A stretch of DNA of 15,622 nt from JBFKUL01 sp041635755 (lineage in GTDB: Bacteria > Pseudomonadota > Gammaproteobacteria > Burkholderiales > SG8-39), in assembly GCA_041635755.1 (NCBI GenBank), contig JBFKUL010000042.1, positions 1 to 15,622 on the forward strand, read 5' to 3'. Below the pieces are notes generated by a model. That model saw only the letters and a program-made list of their open reading frames with translations. It had not been told where the DNA came from and did not search any database. Positions 6,643 through 13,989 of this stretch are shown here, piece by piece (the first letter of the stretch is position 1; every line of letters starts with the position of its first letter). The position numbers were made by a program, and so were the translations under genes.

Positions 6643-9429
6643 TCAGCCCAGGTTCGAGAGCATCTGGCGCGCCTGGGACTGCTGGGCGGCGTCGCCTTCC
6701 TTCATCACTTCATTCAGCAGTTCGCGCGCACCGTCCTTGTCGCCCATCTCCTCGTAAGCTTTAGCCAGATCGAGTTTGGTAGCGACCTCCTGCCACTTCG
6801 GATCGGTGCTCGTGGTCGGCTCGCTGCTCGGCTTGCTGGGCGAGTCGAGATCGAGGCTGATCGAAGCCAGGTCGACGGGTTGCGTCGCGGCGCCCCGGGG
6901 CTCGTCGGCCTTCGTCTCCCCGGTATCGAGGTCGAGCTTGAAATCCAGTCCGGCGTCGGCCGTGGCAGCCTCCTCCGAGGGCGCATCGCCGCCCTCGGTC
7001 GAGGGCAGCTCGAAGTCGATGCTGGAGTCGCCCGGCTTGCTTGCCGTGCCGAGGTCGAAATCGAGTCCACCGCTGCGGCCCTTCTTCTCGTCGGTGATGA
7101 GCGTGCCCTCAGGGGTGAAATCGCTCCTCTCCTCGGCTTGATCGGAGCCGAGATCGAAATCCACCGACTCCGCAGTCTGTCTCTTTTCGTCGACGTCGAG
7201 CGGCAGATCCGGCTCGGGCGCTTCGCCCGGGACCGAGTCCAAGTCGAAGTCGAGCGTCGGTGCCGCGCCCGGCGCGGCGAAGCGCGGCAGCGTCGAGTCC
7301 GGCGTTCCACCATAGAGCGCGTTCTGCGGATCGATCGAGCGCCCAAGCGTGAGGGCTTTCTCCCATTCCGCCCCGGCACCCCCGGTGAGCGTACGCAACT
7401 GGAGCGCGGTCTTCTCGAATGCCGGACGATCGCGCCGGTTGGCAAAGATGTCGAGCAGCTTGGCGTGCACCGGAACACGCCCCGGATCCTTCTGCAGCGC
7501 CTCGCGCAGAATCTCCTCGGCCTGCGCGTCGCGTCCGTAAGCCATATAGACGTCCGCCTCGGCGATCGGATCGACCTCGTCGGTTTCGACGCCAGTGCCG
7601 GCGGCACCGCCCTGCGACTGCGGGCCGGACCGGGGGCCCGACTGCGGGCCGGACGTCTGGGACGACGGTCCGCTGGCCGCGTTAAACACCGATGCCGCGC
7701 CCATCGAGGTCGCCCCCAACATGCCGGCCTTCGCCTGCACGTTCTTCTTGCGCCGCCATGCCCACGCGCCATACCCGAGCAACAGCGCCATCACGCCACC
7801 GAGCCCTCCAAGCGCGATGGGATTCTCGAGAAACTCGTCCACCAGACTGGTCTCCTGGACCATCGGCGGCACCGGCTTTGGCTTCGGCTTCGGCTTGGGC
7901 GCTTCCGCTACGGGCGCGGGTGCCTCGACTGCCGGCTTGGGCGCTTCCGCCACGGGCTTGGGCGCCTCGACCGCAGGTTTGGGCGCTTCAACAGCAGGCT
8001 TGGGCGCCTCAACCGCCGGCGTCGGCGCCGCGACGGGTGCAGGCTTCTCCGGTGCCTTCGCCGCTGGCGCAACGGCCCCCGGTTTGGCCCCCGCCTGCTT
8101 CTCGAGCTCGGCGAGCTGCTGGTTCTTGAGCTCCAGCAGTTTCCTCAAATCGGTGACGTTCTTTTCCAGCTCCGCCACGCGCGACTGGGCTTCCTTCAGC
8201 GCACGCTCGCGCGCCACGCTGTCGTCTCCGCGCGCCGCGACCGTCGCCCCCGCGGCGGGCTTCGCGGGATCCGCCTGCGCCAGCTTGAGCTGATCAGTCT
8301 GCGGGGCCGGCGACGGCGCCGGCGGTTTCGCGCTGATCGCACCGCTCGCCGCGCGATCGCCCGGCGTCGTGGTTGCGGGCGCGGCAGCAACCGCGGAAGC
8401 CACCTTGCGCTGGTACGCGGCGAACTCGGTCATGTGCTCGCCCACGACGCGAGTCGCTTCCGCGCCCTCGATCGCGCCCGCGGCGTCGATGTCCGGGATG
8501 GCGAGGATGCGACCCTCGCGCACCAAATTAATGTTGTCGTCGATGAACGCGTCCGGATTGGCACGGAATATCGCGATCATCATTTGATTCTTGGATACGC
8601 CGGGCTGCGCGTTGCGCATCGCGATCTCACCCAGCGTTTCGCCTTTTCTCACTTCGTGCGTGCCAGCGCCCGCGACCGCTGCGGGCTGGGGCGACACCGC
8701 GGTGCCACTCCCCTGCCATCCCCAACGGGTCTCCCATCCCATCATGTTGCGGCGGGCCAGATCCTCGAGCCCCTCTGCTGTCATCGGCTTGGCGGTCACG
8801 CCGGGCGCCGGGGCGGGCGCCACCGGGCGCTCCTCCGCGCGAGGGGGCGCTGCCTCGGCGGGCGGTGCAGGCCGAGTGATCGGCTGCGTGATGGGTTGCG
8901 TCGCCGGCGCCGCGGGCACAGCGGCGGGCGCCGGGGCGGGCGCGGGAACGGGTGCGGCTACCGGGGGCGCCGCGGCGATCGGCTGCGGTCCCTTGTACTC
9001 CGGCGGATCGAGCAGGAACGTGTACTCGCGGACTAGACGCCCGGTGGCCCATTGCAGCTCGACCAGCAACTCGAGGAACGGCTCGTTGACCGGTTGCACC
9101 GTGCTCAGTCGCAGCACCGGCTTGCCGTCGCGGCGAATGATGTTCAGCCGAACGCCCAGCAATATCGGGTTGAACTCCACGCCGGCCTGACGAAAAGCTT
9201 CCGCACTCGCGAGCCGTGCGCCGAGCGAATCGTCCTCACCGGGCTGCAGGGAAACGATCTCGATTTCGGCATTCAAGGGCTGGCCCAACCCCGAAAGCAC
9301 CTTCAATTGACCGAGGCCCGCGGCGTGGGCGACCAATGGCAAGCTAAGCAGTACCGCCGCAAATATTCTTATGGACTTTAGATTGCCCACGGTTCCACCC
9401 TGAGTCGTCTTTCCCCGGCCAATGAACAT
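6643..9429 (-). CDS. fimV: FimV/HubP-family polar hub protein with LysM and C-terminal TPR
   Basis: The protein has 928 residues from the longest start. In order it shows a signal peptide (hydrophobic about 21-37), the conserved FimV N-terminal domain (about 38-143), a Pro/Ala linker, a LysM peptidoglycan-binding domain (about 257-313), a coiled coil (about 404-446), EAPKPAV repeats (473-512), one membrane helix (about 536-558) with a basic WAWRRKK edge, a Gly/Ser/Pro/Gln linker, a TPR-like helical region (618-683), an acidic DFDL-repeat region (725-865) and the short FimV C-terminal domain (875-928). FimV/HubP proteins bridge cell wall and cytoplasm at the pole and recruit type IV pilus and chemotaxis partners. 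Two starts compete. The given one is ATG at 9427-9429. GTG at 9388-9390, with GGTGG just upstream, gives a cleaner signal peptide and may be the true start. The asd-fimV-truA order supports the identity. Confidence 0.95.
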   Translation of the reverse strand: MFIGRGKTTQGGTVGNLKSIRIFAAVLLSLPLVAHAAGLGQLKVLSGLGQPLNAEIEIVSLQPGEDDSLGARLASAEAFRQAGVEFNPILLGVRLNIIRRDGKPVLRLSTVQPVNEPFLELLVELQWATGRLVREYTFLLDPPEYKGPQPIAAAPPVAAPVPAPAPAPAAVPAAPATQPITQPITRPAPPAEAAPPRAEERPVAPAPAPGVTAKPMTAEGLEDLARRNMMGWETRWGWQGSGTAVSPQPAAVAGAGTHEVRKGETLGEIAMRNAQPGVSKNQMMIAIFRANPDAFIDDNINLVREGRILAIPDIDAAGAIEGAEATRVVGEHMTEFAAYQRKVASAVAAAPATTTPGDRAASGAISAKPPAPSPAPQTDQLKLAQADPAKPAAGATVAARGDDSVARERALKEAQSRVAELEKNVTDLRKLLELKNQQLAELEKQAGAKPGAVAPAAKAPEKPAPVAAPTPAVEAPKPAVEAPKPAVEAPKPVAEAPKPAVEAPAPVAEAPKPKPKPKPVPPMVQETSLVDEFLENPIALGGLGGVMALLLGYGAWAWRRKKNVQAKAGMLGATSMGAASVFNAASGPSSQTSGPQSGPRSGPQSQGGAAGTGVETDEVDPIAEADVYMAYGRDAQAEEILREALQKDPGRVPVHAKLLDIFANRRDRPAFEKTALQLRTLTGGAGAEWEKALTLGRSIDPQNALYGGTPDSTLPRFAAPGAAPTLDFDLDSVPGEAPEPDLPLDVDEKRQTAESVDFDLGSDQAEERSDFTPEGTLITDEKKGRSGGLDFDLGTASKPGDSSIDFELPSTEGGDAPSEEAATADAGLDFKLDLDTGETKADEPRGAATQPVDLASISLDLDSPSKPSSEPTTSTDPKWQEVATKLDLAKAYEEMGDKDGARELLNEVMKEGDAAQQSQARQMLSNLG
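6841..7254 (-). repeat. degenerate acidic DFDL-type repeats in the FimV cytoplasmic region
   Basis: Between FimV residues 726 and 863 a short acidic-hydrophobic motif recurs about every 15-35 residues: LDFDLDS, VDFDLGS, LDFDLGT, IDFELPS, LDFKLDL and ISLDLDS. Acidic, Ser- and Gly-rich linkers separate the copies. The repeats are at protein level and degenerate at DNA level. Acidic repeat regions are known in HubP/FimV proteins and bind partner proteins; that these copies are docking sites is my inference. Confidence 0.7.
7894..8013 (-). repeat. seven-residue EAPKPAV tandem repeats in FimV
   Basis: FimV residues 473-512 are near-perfect copies of the unit EAPKPAV, with PVAEA variants. A PKPKPKPK run follows just before the membrane helix. 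At DNA level the 21-bp unit is still recognisable, with mostly third-position differences between copies. The stretch is probably a stiff periplasmic spacer between the coiled coil and the membrane. Repeat number could vary between strains by slippage or recombination; one sequence cannot show this. Confidence 0.75.
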
Positions 9430-9500
9430 AACATCATGGCCTTAGGCTTGCAAGTTGAGATGACTTCTGAATTGTCGTGAATCCCTCGCGAGAACGTCAT
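9378..9500 (-). CDS. possible 40-residue leader ORF overlapping the fimV start
   Basis: A 40-codon frame begins with ATG at 9498-9500 and stops with TAA at 9378-9380. It has the best Shine-Dalgarno of the gene starts I examined in this window: AAGGAG at 9507-9512, six bases before the ATG. The peptide begins MTFSRGIHDN and ends RRLRVEPWAI. It has two cysteines, no membrane helix and no family I recognise. It runs in a different frame from fimV and covers both candidate fimV starts, ending 12 bp past the GTG at 9390. It could be a translated leader coupled to fimV, or a chance frame. A strong ribosome binding site with nothing else to serve is the main argument for it. Confidence 0.3.
   Translation of the reverse strand: MTFSRGIHDNSEVISTCKPKAMMLCSLAGERRLRVEPWAI
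9425..9453 (-). promoter_or_regulatory. candidate sigma-70 promoter for fimV
   Basis: On the minus strand TTGCAA (9448-9453) is followed after 17 bp by TATGTT (9425-9430). Each hexamer matches 4 of 6 consensus bases and the spacing is optimal. The -35 lies inside the 8-bp palindrome CTTGCAAG (9447-9454). Transcription would begin near 9418, leaving about 28 nt before the GTG start at 9390 and excluding the ATG at 9429. Predicted by eye only. Confidence 0.3.
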
Positions 9501-9506
9501 GCAGTG

Positions 9507-9512
9507 CTCCTT
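9507..9512 (-). promoter_or_regulatory. strong ribosome binding site upstream of the small ORF before fimV
   Basis: AAGGAG on the minus strand lies six bases before the ATG at 9498-9500. It is not at a usable distance from either fimV start (9429 or 9390), so it either serves the 40-codon frame or is accidental. Confidence 0.4.
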
Positions 9513-9553
9513 GTTTCGGCGGTGGCCTGCAACCGCTGCCGGCCCCGTCCTCA

Positions 9554-10684
9554 TCAGTGCTTGACGCCGTTGTCCAACAGGATGCGCAGCATCCGACGCA
9601 GCGGCTCGGCGGCGCCCCAGAGAAGCTGATCGCCGACCGTGAACGCAGCAAGATACTCCTCGCCCATCGGCATTTTGCGTAACCGACCGATCGGCACCGA
9701 AAGCTTTCCGGTGACCGCCGCGGGCGTGAGCTCGGCAAGCGTCTCGTCCCGGCGATTGGGCACGACTTTCACCCAATCGTTCGCCTCGGCGATGATGCCC
9801 TCGATCTCGTCCAGCGGCACGGCCTTGCGCAGCTTGATGGTCAACGCCTGGCTGTGGCATCGCATCGCGCCTACACGCACGCAAATGCCGTCGACCGGGA
9901 TCGGTCGCGCCGAGCGCCCGAGGATCTTGTTGGTCTCGGCCTGCCCCTTCCATTCCTCGCGACTCTGACCGTTGCCCAGATCCTTGTCGATCCACGGCAG
10001 CAGGCTGGCCGCGAGCGGATAGCCGAAATGTGCCTTCGGCAACGCGCCTGAGCGAACCGTCGCGGAGACGTTGCGGTCGATATCGAGCGCACTCGCCGCC
10101 GGATCGGCGAGCAGCGCCTTTGCACCGTCGCCGACGCGCGCCATCTGCTCGGCGAGCTCGCGCATGTTGGCGGCACCGGCGCCCGAAGCCGCCTGATAGG
10201 TCATGCTCGTCATCCACTCGACGAGGTCGTTCTTGAACAGCCCGTCGATGCCCATCAGCATCAGGCTCACGGTGCAGTTGCCACCGATGAAATCCCGCGT
10301 GCCATCGGCGAGCGCCTGCTTGATTACCGGCATGTTGACCGGGTCGAGAATAATCACCGCGTCATCCTTCATGCGCAGCGCGCTCGCCGCGTCGATCCAA
10401 TAGCCCTTCCAGCCAGCCTGGCGCAGCTTCGGGTAAACCTCGTTTGTATAGTCGCCGCCCTGGCACGAGATAATCACCGGCAGCATCCTGAGCGCCTCGA
10501 GATCGAGGGCGTTCTGCACCGGGCCAGCCTCCTTGCCGATCGCCGGCCCTTTGCCGCCCGCCTGCGAGGTGGAGAAGAACACCGGCTCGACATGCTCGAA
10601 GTCGCGCTCGTCGCGCATGCGCTGCACCAGCACCGAGCCGACCATGCCCCGCCAGCCCACGATTCCGACTCTCAACACCGCCAT
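9554..10684 (-). CDS. asd: aspartate-semialdehyde dehydrogenase
   Basis: The protein has 376 residues, of the proteobacterial type (E. coli-like, about 367). It reduces beta-aspartyl phosphate to aspartate semialdehyde with NADPH, the branch point to lysine/diaminopimelate, threonine and methionine. The nucleotide-binding start VGIVGWRGMVGS is clear. The catalytic cysteine is Cys137 in FIGGNCTVSLM, and the active-site histidine is His277 in VGAMRCHSQA. The coordinates use the ATG at 10682-10684. However, its GGGAG lies only 1 nt away, while the GTG at codon 3 (10676-10678) is about 7 nt from the same site and aligns with the E. coli N-terminus, so it may be the real start. It follows leuB by 62 bp with no evident promoter, probably in the same operon. 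Confidence 0.98.
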   Translation of the reverse strand: MAVLRVGIVGWRGMVGSVLVQRMRDERDFEHVEPVFFSTSQAGGKGPAIGKEAGPVQNALDLEALRMLPVIISCQGGDYTNEVYPKLRQAGWKGYWIDAASALRMKDDAVIILDPVNMPVIKQALADGTRDFIGGNCTVSLMLMGIDGLFKNDLVEWMTSMTYQAASGAGAANMRELAEQMARVGDGAKALLADPAASALDIDRNVSATVRSGALPKAHFGYPLAASLLPWIDKDLGNGQSREEWKGQAETNKILGRSARPIPVDGICVRVGAMRCHSQALTIKLRKAVPLDEIEGIIAEANDWVKVVPNRRDETLAELTPAAVTGKLSVPIGRLRKMPMGEEYLAAFTVGDQLLWGAAEPLRRMLRILLDNGVKH

Positions 10685-10746
10685 GCTCCCGTCATTCGTT
10701 TTCCCAGGCTCGCCCGCCGTCGAGGCCGCGCCACGCGGCGCTTCCG

Positions 10747-11811
10747 CTAAAGGGCCGCAAGCACCGCCTCGCCCATCTCCCTCGTTCCGACCTTGCGCGT
10801 ACCCGTCGTGTAAATATCCGCCGTGCGGTAGCCGTCGCGCAACACCTTCTGCACCGCGCGCTCGATACGATCGGCCGCCACGGCCTGATCCAGAGAATAG
10901 CGCAACATCATGGCCGCCGAGAGGATCGTGGCGAGCGGATTGGCCAAGTCCTTGCCGGCGATGTCGGGCGCCGAGCCGTGAATCGGCTCGTATAGCCCCT
11001 TGCCGCGCTCGTCGAGCGATGCCGAAGGCAGCATGCCGATCGAACCCGTCAGCATCGACGCCTCATCCGACAGGATGTCGCCGAACATGTTGCCGGTGAC
11101 AATAACGTCGAACTGCTTCGGATTGCGCACCAGCTGCATGGCGCAGTTGTCCACGTACATGTGCGACAGTTGAACGTCCGCGTATTCGTTGCCGGTCTCG
11201 ATCAGCACCTGCTTCCACAACTCGGTGGTCTCGAGCACGTTCGCCTTGTCGACCGAGCACAGGCGCCTGGCGCGCTTGCGCGCCGCCTGGAAGGCGACCT
11301 GCGCGATGCGCCGGATCTCGCTTTCGCGGTAGCGCATGGTGTTGATGCCCTCGCGCTCGCCGCCGGCGAGCGCGGTGATGCCGCGTGGCTCGCCGAAGTA
11401 GATGTCGCCGGTCAGCTCGCGCACAATCAGCACGTCGAGCCCGGCCACCACCTCGCGCTTGAGCGTCGAGGCATCGACCAGGGCGTCGTAGACCTGCGCC
11501 GGACGCAGATTCGCGAACAACCCGAGCTCCTTTCGCAGGCGAAGCAGGCCGCGTTCCGGGCGCTTGTCGCGCGGCAGCGGGTCATACTGCGGGCCGCCGA
11601 TCGCCCCGAACAGGATCGCGTCGGCGTCCCGGGCAAGCTTGAGCGTCGCTTCCGGCAGCGGATCGCCGGCGGCGTCCACGCCCGCGCCGCCCACCGGCGC
11701 CTGCTCGAACTCCATGCGAAGGCCGTCGCCGGCCAGCCGGCGCAGCACCTTCAGCGCCTGGTCGATGATTTCTGTTCCGATGCCGTCTCCCGGCAGAACC
11801 GCGATCTTCAT
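10747..11811 (-). CDS. leuB: 3-isopropylmalate dehydrogenase
   Basis: The protein has 354 residues. It oxidises and decarboxylates (2R,3S)-3-isopropylmalate to 4-methyl-2-oxopentanoate using NAD+. The start MKIAVLPGDGIGTEI is typical. Substrate and metal residues are in place: the arginines in RLRKELGLFANLRPAQ (91-106) and Arg131, Lys189 in SVDKANVLE, Asp221 in YVDNCAMQ, and Asp245 and Asp249 in GDILSDE. The coenzyme part EPIHGSAPDIAGK (275-287) is complete. The frame is open 111 codons further upstream across leuD, but that extension is not family-like. The ATG at 11809-11811 lies 5 bp after the leuD stop. Confidence 0.98.
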   Translation of the reverse strand: MKIAVLPGDGIGTEIIDQALKVLRRLAGDGLRMEFEQAPVGGAGVDAAGDPLPEATLKLARDADAILFGAIGGPQYDPLPRDKRPERGLLRLRKELGLFANLRPAQVYDALVDASTLKREVVAGLDVLIVRELTGDIYFGEPRGITALAGGEREGINTMRYRESEIRRIAQVAFQAARKRARRLCSVDKANVLETTELWKQVLIETGNEYADVQLSHMYVDNCAMQLVRNPKQFDVIVTGNMFGDILSDEASMLTGSIGMLPSASLDERGKGLYEPIHGSAPDIAGKDLANPLATILSAAMMLRYSLDQAVAADRIERAVQKVLRDGYRTADIYTTGTRKVGTREMGEAVLAAL

Positions 11812-11816
11812 CGCGG

Positions 11817-12458
11817 CTACCGGAACAGCCAGGGAAGCTGCTGGCGGCGCTGCGCCTCGAAGGCGCGAATCTTGTCCGCGTGGCGCAGCGTCAGGCCGAT
11901 GTCGTCCAGTCCGTTCAGCAGGCAGTGCTTGCGAAAACCGTCGACCTCGAAACGCAGAACGCGCGAGCCGTCCGCCGTTGATACCGCCTGCCGCTCCAGA
12001 TCGACCGTCAACTTGAAGCCGGGGAACGATGCGCAGTCGTAGAACAATTGGTCGACCTCGGCTTCCGGCAGAACCACCGGCAGCAGGCCGTTCTTGTAGC
12101 AGTTGTTGAAGAAGATGTCGGCGAACGAAGGCGCGATCACGCATCGAAAGCCGTAATCGAGCAGCGCCCAGGGTGCGTGCTCGCGCGACGAGCCGCAGCC
12201 GAAGTTCTTGCGCGCAAGCAGGATCTGCGCGCCCTTGAAGCGCGGCTGGTTGAGCGCAAAGTCCCGATTGAGCGGCCGCTTCGAGTGGTCCATGCCCGGC
12301 TCGCCGTGGTCCTTGTAGCGCCAGGCATCGAACAGGTTCGGGCCGAAGCCCGTGCGATGGATCGACTTCAGAAACTGCTTCGGAATGATCTGGTCGGTGT
12401 CGACGTTGGCGCGATCGAGCGCGGCGACCAGTCCGGTGAGTACGGTGAACTTGTCCAT
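11817..12458 (-). CDS. leuD: 3-isopropylmalate dehydratase small subunit
   Basis: The protein has 213 residues, normal for bacterial LeuD. It is the swivelling domain that completes the LeuC active site and isomerises 2-isopropylmalate to 3-isopropylmalate. Signature parts are NVDTDQIIPKQFLK (18-31), FGCGSSREHAPWAL and FADIFFNNCYKNGLLPV. The ATG at 12456-12458 follows leuC by 27 bp and has AAGGAAG about 9 nt upstream. Some betaproteobacteria carry a small entericidin-like lipoprotein gene between leuC and leuD (from memory); none is present here. Confidence 0.98.
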   Translation of the reverse strand: MDKFTVLTGLVAALDRANVDTDQIIPKQFLKSIHRTGFGPNLFDAWRYKDHGEPGMDHSKRPLNRDFALNQPRFKGAQILLARKNFGCGSSREHAPWALLDYGFRCVIAPSFADIFFNNCYKNGLLPVVLPEAEVDQLFYDCASFPGFKLTVDLERQAVSTADGSRVLRFEVDGFRKHCLLNGLDDIGLTLRHADKIRAFEAQRRQQLPWLFR

Positions 12459-12485
12459 GAGCGCTGTCTTCCTTGGCCCGGGCGC

Positions 12486-13901
12486 TCAGCGCCAGTCGCG
12501 CACGTCTACGAAATGCCCGCTGACCGCCGCGGCCGCTGCCATTGCGGGGCTGACGAGATGCGTGCGGCCGCCTGCGCCCTGGCGACCCTCGAAGTTGCGG
12601 TTCGAGGTCGAGGCGCAGCGCTCACCCGGCTCGAGCCGGTCGGCGTTCATCGCCAGACACATCGAGCAGCCCGGCTCGCGCCACTCGAAGCCGGCGTCGC
12701 GGAAGATCCGGTCGAGCCCTTCGCGCTCGGCTTGCGCCTTCACGGGCCCCGAGCCGGGCACCACCAGCGCGAGGCGGATATTCGAGGCGACGCGGCGGCC
12801 CTTCACGACCGCCGCCGCGGCGCGCAGGTCCTCGATACGGGAATTGGTGCACGAGCCGATGAACACCTTGTCGAGCGCGATGTCGGTGACGCGGGTGCGC
12901 GGCTTGAGCCCCATGTAGACCAGCGCGCGCTCGATCCCCTCGCGACGCGACGCGTCCTTCTCTTTGTCCGGATCAGGCACCGTACCGTCGATCGGCACCA
13001 CCATTTCGGGGGACGTGCCCCAGGTTACCTGCGGCAGGATCTCGCGTGCATCGAGCGCGACTTCGCGTTCGAACTTCGCATCGCGATCGCTCGTCAGTGT
13101 GCGCCAGTAGGCCACGGCCTGGTCCCACTCGGGTCCGCTCGGCGAGAAGGGTCGCCCCTTCAGATAGGCGATGGTCGTCTCGTCGGCCGCGATCATGCCG
13201 GCGCGCGCGCCGGCCTCGATCGCCATGTTGCACAGGGTCATCCGGCCTTCCATCGACAGCGCGCGGATCGCGCTGCCGGCGAATTCGATGGCGCTTCCGG
13301 TGCCGCCCGCGGTGCCGATCCGCCCGATCATTGCAAGCGCAATGTCCTTGGCGGTGACCCCGCGCGCCAGCGTTCCGTCCACGGTCACGCGCATGTTCTT
13401 CATCTTCTTCGTGATCAGGCACTGCGTCGCGAGGACGTGCTCGACTTCCGAAGTGCCGATGCCGTGCGCCAGGCAGGCAAAGGCCCCGTGGGTGCTGGTG
13501 TGCGAGTCGCCGCACACGACGGTCATGCCCGGAAGCGTCGCGCCGATCTCCGGGCCGATGACGTGCACGATGCCCTGGCGCTTGTCGAGAAACGGGAAAT
13601 ACACCTTGGCGCCATACTTCTTGATATTGGCATCGAGCGTCTCGACTTGAAGGCGCGACACCGGATCGGTGATGCCGTCGATGCCGCGGTCCCAGCCCGT
13701 CGTCGGCGTGTTGTGATCCGCCGTCGCGACCACCGACTCGATGCGCCAGGGCTTGCGCCCGGCAAGCCGCAGGCCCTCGAACGCCTGCGGGCTGGTCACT
13801 TCGTGCACGAGGTGGCGGTCGATATACAGCAGCGCGGTGCCGTCGTCCTCGACGGTCACGACGTGGCTGTTCCAAAGCTTGTCGTAGAGGGTCTGGCCCA
13901 T
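12486..13901 (-). CDS. leuC: 3-isopropylmalate dehydratase large subunit
   Basis: The protein has 471 residues, an aconitase-superfamily enzyme. The three [4Fe-4S] ligands are present: Cys351 in FIGSCTNSR, and Cys412 and Cys415 in GCSMC. VVCGDSHTSTHGAF (128-141) and HNTPTTGWD (63-71) are further signature parts. It works with LeuD in the second step of leucine synthesis. It is the first gene of the leu-asd block, preceded by an 88-bp gap with a candidate extended -10 promoter. A GGAG lies 12 nt before the ATG (13899-13901), a slightly long spacing. leuA, which makes its substrate, is not in the window. Confidence 0.98.
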   Translation of the reverse strand: MGQTLYDKLWNSHVVTVEDDGTALLYIDRHLVHEVTSPQAFEGLRLAGRKPWRIESVVATADHNTPTTGWDRGIDGITDPVSRLQVETLDANIKKYGAKVYFPFLDKRQGIVHVIGPEIGATLPGMTVVCGDSHTSTHGAFACLAHGIGTSEVEHVLATQCLITKKMKNMRVTVDGTLARGVTAKDIALAMIGRIGTAGGTGSAIEFAGSAIRALSMEGRMTLCNMAIEAGARAGMIAADETTIAYLKGRPFSPSGPEWDQAVAYWRTLTSDRDAKFEREVALDAREILPQVTWGTSPEMVVPIDGTVPDPDKEKDASRREGIERALVYMGLKPRTRVTDIALDKVFIGSCTNSRIEDLRAAAAVVKGRRVASNIRLALVVPGSGPVKAQAEREGLDRIFRDAGFEWREPGCSMCLAMNADRLEPGERCASTSNRNFEGRQGAGGRTHLVSPAMAAAAAVSGHFVDVRDWR

Positions 13902-13942
13902 CGCGTGTTGCCGCTCCGTGTTCTGCTCTATGGAAACCCTGA

Positions 13943-13951
13943 ATTATTGCA
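13943..13951 (-). promoter_or_regulatory. candidate extended -10 promoter for leuC
   Basis: On the minus strand the 9-mer TGCAATAAT matches the extended -10 consensus TGnTATAAT at all but one defined base. It sits in the only AT-rich patch of the 88-bp gap between the M48 gene and leuC. No good -35 lies upstream, as is common for extended -10 promoters. Transcription would start near 13936, giving about a 35-nt leader. I saw no leader peptide rich in leucine codons in that short space, so classic leu attenuation is unlikely. Confidence 0.35.
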
Positions 13952-13989
13952 TGCGCGGGCGGGCGTCCGGTATCCCGAAAGGGCCCGGT

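Noticed and set aside
7595..8293. Plus-strand frame with Gly/Ala/Ser/Thr repeats resembling a low-complexity repeat protein
   Set aside because: The repeats are simply the reverse reading of the EAPKPAV units of FimV.
6628..9036. Long plus-strand open frame (802 codons) opposite fimV
   Set aside because: It is antisense to a clear fimV gene. The Arg/Leu/Gly-rich composition comes from reading GC-rich codons backwards; no known domain is visible, and fimV explains the region fully.
10725..10739. GCCGCG-TGG-CGCGGC hairpin between leuB and asd (minus strand)
   Set aside because: The stem is only 6 bp with a 3-nt loop and no T run follows, so a terminator is not supported in such GC-rich sequence.
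11812..12144. N-terminal extension of leuB by 111 codons
   Set aside because: It overlaps leuD in another frame and does not resemble any LeuB; MKIAVLPGDGIG at 11811 is the conserved start.
13967..13988. Imperfect hairpin just after the M48 stop (CCGG/CCGG and CCC/GGG arms)
   Set aside because: Seven broken base pairs and no T run; it could be a weak terminator for the M48 gene but cannot be told from chance.
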